Source: Calliopum simillimum | Lineage: Eukaryota; Arthropoda; Insecta; Diptera; Lauxaniidae | Reading direction: 5' to 3' | DNA length: 64,000 nucleotides | Assembly (NCBI GenBank): GCA_951812925.1 | Contig: OX638372.1 | Location: 4,526,001 to 4,590,000 of the forward strand | In this document: positions 56,481 through 64,000 of the stretch, piece by piece | How the letters are laid out: the number at the start of each line of letters is the position of its first letter | Position numbering within the stretch: the first letter of the stretch is position 1 | Notes under the pieces: model-generated | What the model was told of the DNA's origin: nothing | Seen by the model: the letters and a program-made list of their open reading frames with translations, nothing else | Databases searched by the model: none | Made by a program: the position numbers and the translations under genes

Positions 56481-57379
56481 GGGTAAGGGAGGGAAATATG
56501 GACCACCCATCTTTGTTTTTTAAATAAAACCCAAAATACATAAAACAAAATAATTAATTTTATGTCATTCATTAAAGGAAACAATTTACCTTTATTCTGA
56601 CTTTTAGATAAATATCTCATCAGGATAAAGAAAAAAAATTTAAAAACTGAAAATACTCAAAATGAAGATAAAGAAAAGTGTAGTGTTATATGGACTATAT
56701 AGTCCATATTGCCCCACATGTTTATTTGGTACAGTAGTTGCATATAAAAATGTCACTTTCACATCCGGCACATTTTTCATGACCCCAAGAACGTAAGATT
56801 ACACATTCCACCCAAAATTCGCCACGGCGATCTTCTGAGTAAAGGGTATTACATTATATGCATTTTTCATCTTTTTTTCCTTTGTAGTTAAAGAATTACA
56901 AATAATGACCATCAGAATCGTCATGAAATCTGCAGCTAGATTCCCCATCTGAAAAAGATGATAAATACATTTGTTTTTGAGGCTTTCTTTCTTTGGTGGT
57001 CCATATTACCCACAGCACGTGTTGGTGAAATAAATGGTTTTTTTATCAAAAACTCTTTTGGTTAATGAACTTATTTGTGCTAATAAATTATAAATAGTAT
57101 TCACTAACTTTATATAATTGACCATTTATTTAAAAACGCGATGTCTTTAAAGTGAAATAATGCAATATACTTAATAGAAAAAAATTATCACTGATCTTTT
57201 TTTTAGAAAAATCAATTTATAGAAACGTGCGACCTCACCGAACGCTAAAATCACCCTATTATAAGCTTTAGGAATTAGCGTTAAGTGTGAACATGAATAA
57301 CGGTTAATCCTATGTATGCAGTGGGAAATAACCGTGTGGTCCATATTACCCGCGTAGTCCATATTTCCCTCCCTTACCC
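56481..57379 (-). mobile_element. TA-flanked deletion derivative of a DNA transposon, copy 2
   Basis: The same ends as 44064-44759 (GGGTAAGGGAGGGAAATATG and complement) with TA flanks at 56479-56480 and 57380-57381. It shares the first roughly 660 bases with copy 1, including the transposase tail region, but keeps about 200 more bases before the right end. This extra segment lies at about 57145-57340. Confidence 0.85.
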
Positions 57380-57670
57380 TACACATAATTCAAAAAGGTT
57401 TTTTAAGAAAAAAACTAGTAATTTCAACAACTTCATGGCCAAAGATTACCGTGACTTATTTAAATATCATAAAATACAGCGTTTTTCCACTTTTATATCA
57501 GTATATCTCTAAATTCAGATCCGATAGAGGATTTATAAATACATTGGAAATTACTAATTTTGTTTCCGTTTGGTAACTTTTGTTTAGCTTTTTCATGAAA
57601 CTCAGTGGTGCATTTATATAAATCATTTTTGTTACTGACATTTGTTTTGAGTTTTTTCTTTAAAAATATT

Positions 57671-57875
57671 CCGATTCACTTCGGAATCGGAGTGAAATTA
57701 ATCTTCAAGAGCTCTGTATTGCGACAAATAAGATGGAATCGGATTTCTGTTTCAACAAATAAAATTTACTTACGGTTCTAATTCGATTTACCGAAATATA
57801 AACCCGATTTGGTGTTCATTATCGAAATGAGGAGCTCTTAAAGATTGCTTTCATTCCGATTCCGAAGTGAATCGG
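57671..57875. repeat. Hairpin MITE, 205 bases
   Basis: CCGATTCACTTCGGAATCGG at the left pairs with CCGATTCCGAAGTGAATCGG at the right, the pairing continuing to AAGAGCTC/GAGCTCTT. The outer words are themselves palindromic (CCGATTC…GAATCGG). Confidence 0.9.
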
Positions 57876-58872
57876 GTTTCGAAACATGCCAGCGTATTTT
57901 TTAATTAATTAAAAGAAAAAAATATTTGGATAAAATTTAAGGTATAAAAGATATGAGCTTATTAAAATGGCTGTTTGAAATGCAGCATTTGGAATATTCT
58001 CCGGAAAATTACCAAGTTGAGTACGTCTAGCTACGTCTTCTTACTATAAAAAAATGAAAGGTGAGAAACTGTTCTTTCAATATAAGTCAATTAATTCATC
58101 AATTTTCTGAAAAAGGTCATGTGATTTTCAATGTGAGTTTGCAATAAATGTGTTGCATACCTATGGATTTTTAGTTTTCCTTGGGAAATAGCGTGTCCGT
58201 TAACGTTTCATGTCCATTTTTGGAATATTTCTTAACTAGTTACATAACGTACGAGTTTGTGTAATTAAGCATGAGAACGAAGTTTTTAAAAAAATTTCAA
58301 AATTGTATGTGCCTCGACATAATGTAAATACTGGGAAATAAATTTCATTGATGTTTGCCAGAAGACAACTGACCTTGCAATGTTATCAATAAATCACACT
58401 TTTTATTTTGTATTTTTGTAAGGAAATATCAGGTATTTTGTATACAAATTTTACTTCCCGTTCAGTTTCATCATCATCATAAAAAAACTCAATGCCAAAC
58501 AATAAAAATGAAATTAAGGCAATCCATCAACATGGGCTTTTCCCAAAACAGAAAAAATAAAAAGAAAAACATCCATGAATGCAACATGTACTAAAAATTA
58601 TAAATTGTAAAGGCATTTTAAAATCGTAAGATGTTTACAAGCAAAACAAATTTTTGTGATCTCTTCATTCAACTGCTGGTTTGTTTTCGCCCCACAATAC
58701 TCACGGCACAGGTGTATTCAAGGAGAATAGGGTGAATACATGTGTTGTTGGCAGAGTCACTCAGTTGCCGGATATCAATCCATTTGTCGATTACTTGTAC
58801 TACGACGCACAGCGACGCACAATTTGCCAAAGTATCTGGCATATCTTTCGCTTTTATTTCCTTTACACGTCA

Positions 58873-58923
<51 letters not shown>

Positions 58924-59311
58924 ATGAGAGAACATATTTTTGGCGTGCATTGTATGCGATACGTGAGTTTCTTTGAGTGACGGAACATTTGCATTTTAAA
59001 TGGCAGGGCAGGGAAGTGAAGTGGGGGGGGGGGGATGTTTCGAAAGTGTTAATTAGCTTATGGTACTCACACAAATTTTGTGATTTTTTTCTACAAACTA
59101 ATTTTGTAAAAGGGGACTGTTTTAGAGTTAAATTTGAATGGGTTTATTTGAAAGTGGAATAAGTCCAATTCCAGAAAAATTGAGTTTATGGTAGTTATAG
59201 CTAGCTATATATGTCCTCTATTTATATTGAAAATTACAGACTCGTTAGACCACGATTTCATCATAAATTACTCAAAAGAACTTTTCATGAAAAGCATTTT
59301 TACAAAAATGA
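57876..59311. other. Intergenic, with a (GTCT)n microsatellite
   Basis: A (GTCT)n run of about thirteen units lies at 58871-58922, and a ten-base G run near 59025. Open frames of 60-99 codons over the microsatellite on both strands are spurious. No gene recognised. Confidence 0.6.
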
Positions 59312-61047
59312 TTTTTTTGAAAGTGGAATAAGTCCATTTTTTCATCTACTGCTACACAGAAGATATTGCTTTTAATTCAATTTAAAAATATTGGCAAGCG
59401 CTATTTAACTGGTGTTAAGTGTTTACCACTGTAAATTTACCAAATTTTGTTATGCTGTAAAAATTTTTACAGGTGTAATAGAAAATAGTCGAGTTTTTTT
59501 GGTCTGAATGGACTTATTCCACTTTCATTTATAATAAATTTAAAAATTTGTTATACTTTTGTATGACTTATTCCATTTTTACTCACAAAATATTTTGTTA
59601 ATTAAAGCAAAGGAAAATTAAAACTTAGAAAAATTTTACTTTAAAAACTGTTGTTGTTTTTTTTTCCTTTATTTTTGCCCAAATAGGGCTCTGGGAAATT
59701 ATTACAACAACAACAAGAACAAAAAGTTCTTGTCGGACCTACTTTCGGAGATATAGCCATCGGAAGATCGAGATATATCTTTTATAAAAACTATTATAAG
59801 TTGGGAACCCCTGAAAGGATTTTAATAATATAAGTGTCATACGAAAGACATGTTAATTTGCTATAAAATCAACCTGAAAAAATTTTTAATGCGAGTGGGG
59901 GTTTTAGAGATATTGCAAATTTCACGAAAATTTTGATAATTTTTTTTTTTAAAGCACTATTTTTCCAAAAACTGTATCATTAACGCATACTTTTAGTAAC
60001 ATAAAATGAAAGCTCAATTTATTTCTTTTCATTCAACATGTAATTTGTACCTGATTTCTTGTATTACAAATTTTTTTTATATGAAAACAAAAAAGTAAGT
60101 TATTGAAAAGCATCGAAAAGTCTACAGGAATCGGAATTGATCGAAAACTATGCAAAAACATCGTTATTGTTGTTATTGTTATTTTTGTTGTTGTTGTTGC
60201 TGGTATTATTGTTGTTCTTGTAATGTTTTGCAAAATTTCATGAAAATTTCTTTAGTTTACTTTTTTGTTTTCCTATAAAAAAAAGTATGCTAGTGCAAGA
60301 AATCAGGTACAAATTACATGTTAGATGAAAGGAAATAAATTGGGCTTTCATATTATGTTACTAAAACTATGCGTTAATGATACTGTTTTTGGAAACATAG
60401 TGCTTTAAAAAAAAAAAAAATTATCAAAATTTCTGGAAATTTGCAATATCTCCATAACCACCACTCGCATTAAAAATTTTTTCGGGTTGATTTTATAGCA
60501 AATTAATATATCTTTCGTATGATACTTATATTATTAAAATCCTCTCAGGGGTTCCCAACTTATAATAGTTTTTATAAAAGATATATCTCGATCTTCCGAT
60601 GACTATATCTCCGAAAGTAGGTCCGACAAGAACTTTTTGTTCTTGTTGTTGTTGTAATAATTTCCCAGAGCCCTATTTGGGCAAAAATGAAAGAAAAAAA
60701 AACAACAACAGTTTTTAAAGTAAAATTTTTCTAAGTTTTAATTTTCCTTTGCTTTAATTTACAAAATATATTGTGAGTAAAAATGGAATAAGTCATACAA
60801 AAGTATAACAAATTTTTAAATTTATTATAAATGAAAGTGGAATAAGTCCATTCAGACCAAAAAAACTCGACTGTTTTCTATTACACCTGTAAAAAATTTT
60901 ACAGCATAACAAAATTTGGTAAATTTACAGTGGTAAACACTTAACACCAGTTAAATAGCGCTTGCCAATATTTTTAAATTGAGTTGTACGCAAACCCTTC
61001 AATATCTCAGTTTATGAAAAAGTGGACTTATTCCACTTTCAAAAAAA
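59312..61047. repeat. Very large hairpin, 1.74 kb with about 790-base arms
   Basis: Left arm 59312-60097 and right arm 60257-61047 are complementary with few mismatches apart from one diverged 40-base stretch near the outer end. Ends are TTTTTTTGAAAGTGGAATAA and complement; GTGGAATAAGTCCA recurs inside each arm. The 160-base loop holds a GTTATTGTTGTTATTGTTAT-type run. Modules (TTCGGAGATATAGCCATCGG, GTTGGGAACCCCT) are shared with 18300-19080 and 34430-34690. No open frame for a protein. Confidence 0.95.
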
Positions 61048-61926
61048 CCCATTCATTTATTGAAAATAAAAAGATTTGTGTATTTTAGGGTTGGCTTACA
61101 TACGATTTTCAGTCGGACAATTACCTTGTCCCATTTTTAATAACGAAGAATTGAACTATCGCACAACTATTTAATCAATATTCGAAAAATTGAAAATCGA
61201 CAGCGCCATCTAAAATGAATTAATCGTACCATTTCATGGAAATTTGGCATGAGCAAATCACAAACTGCACTTTTGCCGACAAAAACAGAGCTTTTTGGTA
61301 AACTTCCAGCATTATTTGTTGTTACTGTGAGATCAAATTAAATATGAAATTCCATGCGAGTTTGTGGTATCAAAGAACTTACTGCTTTATATTCAATGGC
61401 GCAAAAAGGATGCTCAAAAGTCACAAGCACAAAATGCGGCATAAACTCGAATGTTCTTACAAAACGTTGCTTCAAGTATTTAACATACATATATCACTTA
61501 ATACATACATACATACGAGAATGTATATAAGTTTTTCTTATCCTTCGTAAAGTGGAGACAATTTACACCTTTTTTCATTTGGATTTTCGATGTTCTTACT
61601 TTGTTCCTCCACATTCGAGTGACATCTTGAATATGAGGATGAAATGTTCCACATAAAGTTATTGGTAACTAAGATATGTAAATTTAATGACCAAAAAGGA
61701 TTATTGCTAAAATGATACCAAAAGGATATAAAAAGAATTAAAAGGAGCTTTGAAGTATGCATGTGATTAAACAAAGCTAAATTTAGTCTGCGCATTCATG
61801 TTAACTGGTCAATTATTATTGGAATCATAAGGCACAAAATTTTTTTGTTTTTTTTGTATTTGCAATTTTATTATGAAACATAATATATGCAGAAATTTAC
61901 ATTGAATTTTCTTATTATACACATTT
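61048..61926. other. Intergenic, nothing recognised
   Basis: A/T-rich, CATA tetranucleotide repeats near 61503-61513. No gene. Confidence 0.5.
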
Positions 61927-62157
61927 GAGGGGTATGGAAGCAAAGGCAGCAATCTCCATTTTTTTTCTGAGTGTGTCTGTAAGTGTTTGATCATCAAATA
62001 CAGGAAGATGGCACGATCTAAGACGACAGTCTCGCCTTTAATCATGGACAGGTTTGATAGTGACATCTAGTTGCATTTGATGGTAGTTTGTGATCAAACA
62101 CTATCAAACACATTCATAAACAAAATGGAGATTGCTGCCTTTGCTTCTATACCCCTC
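61927..62157. repeat. MITE, 231 bases, ATTT flanks
   Basis: GAGGGGTATGGAAGCAAAGG (left) pairs with CCTTTGCTTCTATACCCCTC (right), with arms of about 36 bases. ATTT is present directly outside each end (61923-61926, 62158-62161), a possible target duplication. Confidence 0.88.
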
Positions 62158-62161
62158 ATTT

Positions 62162-64000
62162 GACAAAATAAATAATATTTCATAAACCTATATTCTGTAG
62201 CTCACAGAACAAGTGTTATATATGTTTCCACCGGATATTTTGTTGTGATGAGATCTATAAATCTTGTCGTTAAATCCTACCCGTATTCATCGGCCGAATG
62301 AGTTTTATTTTTGACAGTAAGTGTCATAAGTAGGAAAATCAAAGTTGTTTTTTTCTTTTCTTGTCAATACTTTTCTTTCATTTGATTTGTCAAAGTAAAG
62401 TGGTGCCAATTGGCCAAAAATAGCCAAAATTGGTAGCCCTTCTAAGATTTATACGCAAATTTTAAATAAATCTTGACAGAAATAGATTTAATTTTTATAT
62501 GGTAAATCATGTGACTTACGCCCAAACTTAGAGCTAAATCTCGAATCAGCCATAAATAAACTCATAAATCTCCAGTGGAACGTGGTGTTATGCTTTTCGA
62601 TCGATATGGAAAGAATAAAATCGATAGATTAATCAAGAGCAAACGCTTAATTAATTACAGAAATGCTTCAACATTTTTAGTCTTTTTAGGTATAATTTCT
62701 TCTCTCCTTATTTTCTCCAGTGTAAACCTTTTTCTCCAAGTTTTTTGTCATAAATTCAGTTTCCCCCTAGACTTCCCTAAAAATTTTTATTTTCTCCAAT
62801 ATTACGAGAAAAATCTCCAATCTGAGAACACTGTCACTGTCATATAGTGGATCTTTTTTAGAGTATGATTTGAATAGCAAAATAGACAGAGAACCCATTA
62901 CAATATGAATTTAAAACACAAATTTCAGCATCATTGATATACAAAAGTGTGCAAATTTTTTAATTAATCAAAGCTGTCTGTATTATCACAAAATAATTTA
63001 TGCATTAAAAATCAACAAAATTTTGGCAAATTGCGAAACTCTTTATACACGGTACACTAAGAGAATTTCTAACCCTTCTTCAAATTTAAAAATATTAAAA
63101 ATTCTTAATACAGCTGGAGCAGACAAAATTATGATCATATATCAACTTACCCAAACTTGCAGCTTTCTGCACCCCTCTCACATTGCAGTGGTTAAGCATC
63201 TATCTAACACACGTTTGCATTTTGCTCAGTGTATACATCATAATAAACTTGTGAGCATAGAACTTCGCACTTGACCGAGCACAGACATTAATTGTCAAAC
63301 AAAATCAAAGTCACCGGTTGATTAAAATGGTTGGTTGCTTAGTGACCAACACAGCACAGCACACCATACACTTCAGCAAACATCAATTGTAATTTGATGT
63401 TGAGGAGTGCTAAAGGAATAATATCCTTGACCTGAGTAAGACAGACGACTTGGCAAACTGATCAACATGTTAATTACATATCGACCACATGGAAAATTTC
63501 CTAAATTTGAGATGCATTCTCGATAAATTTTAAAACACACAGAAGCCAGCAACAACAACGCCATCGACAAAGTTAATTCTGCTGGCACAAAAGCTCTTAT
63601 TGGCTGGCATATTTTGGCAAGTTACCTTTGAAACGTTGTGACTTTTTTAGATAAGTACGAGTATGCTCATTTTTAACCACACATCGGACTTGGATTGAAC
63701 AATGTAAAAGCCTGCTCGTACGAAAGCGCTTTTTATATCAAAACAGATATATGTATGTATGTATGTATATAAAGTATACTGGTTCGATTTCTATGAAGCA
63801 GAAAAAAAGTCATTCCCACCACATCTCAAAAGTTAAAAAGACTTTTTTAAATTATATATGCATCAAGGGCCTTCAGTAGAATCAATAGTGCTCTTCAGGA
63901 GTTTTTCGAAGCAAAACATAAAAAAAAAATGATGCAAATATCGTTCTTAAGAGTCCTTCTATTTTTTGAACCGACGTCCAGTTTATTAATATGCAATGTA
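62162..64000. other. Intergenic, nothing recognised
   Basis: A/T-rich with a (TATG)n run near 63750-63768. Short open frames on both strands have no recognisable product. Confidence 0.5.

Noticed and set aside
58681..59074. Overlapping ORFs with Ser-Val-Cys-Leu or Thr-Asp-Arg-Gln runs
   Set aside because: They are the (GTCT)n microsatellite read in several frames.

Overview
The window looks like nuclear DNA of a higher (cyclorrhaphan) fly. It is strongly AT-rich, has long introns with GT/AG splice sites, and is packed with short inverted-repeat elements and decayed mariner/Tc1/non-LTR elements. The protein-coding sequence is fly-like. A tephritid fruit fly or relative is plausible, but the sequence alone does not prove it.

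Two genes are well supported, both on the minus strand. The first fills positions 1 to about 41,000 and is the 5' two-thirds of a novel-type protein kinase C, best matched to PKC delta. I rebuilt nine coding exons by hand from splice sites and reading phase (from 40826 down to 796). In order they encode a low-complexity N-terminus, a PKC-delta-like pseudosubstrate, a complete C1A zinc finger, a C1B zinc finger split over two exons, a short linker exon, the glycine loop, and the ATP-lysine/alpha-C part of the kinase. The rest of the kinase lies left of base 1. A 4.1-kb open exon (21133-25216, 1,361 codons) sits inside the 23-kb intron that splits C1B. It has its own good start codon and ends in the same intron phase as the exons around it, so it looks like an alternative first exon. 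It would give a giant PKC isoform without functional C1 domains.

The second gene (46426-48402) is a single-exon, secreted M13 peptidase of the neprilysin-like group. It keeps HExxH and the third zinc ligand but has altered substrate-binding positions.

Everything else is intron or intergenic DNA rich in repeats. There are large fold-back elements (1.0-2.2, 5.35-6.3, 7.1-7.6, 8.4-10.5, 12.9-13.9, 18.3-19.1, 36.3-37.6 and 59.3-61.0 kb), small hairpin MITEs (1.15, 26.2, 41.2, 49.8-50.4, 52.9-53.6, 57.7, 61.9 kb), and a pair of TA-flanked deletion derivatives (44.06-44.76 and 56.48-57.38 kb). There are tandem arrays (2.8, 14.9-15.5, 29.5-29.8, 33.3-34.1, 48.85-49.2 kb). Dead transposase or reverse-transcriptase relics lie at 9-10, 11.1-11.4, 16.6-17.5, 19.2-20.0, 50.6-51.1 and 52.1-52.6 kb. 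An unrecognised but coding-looking plus-strand open stretch with a good splice acceptor lies at 5072-5440.
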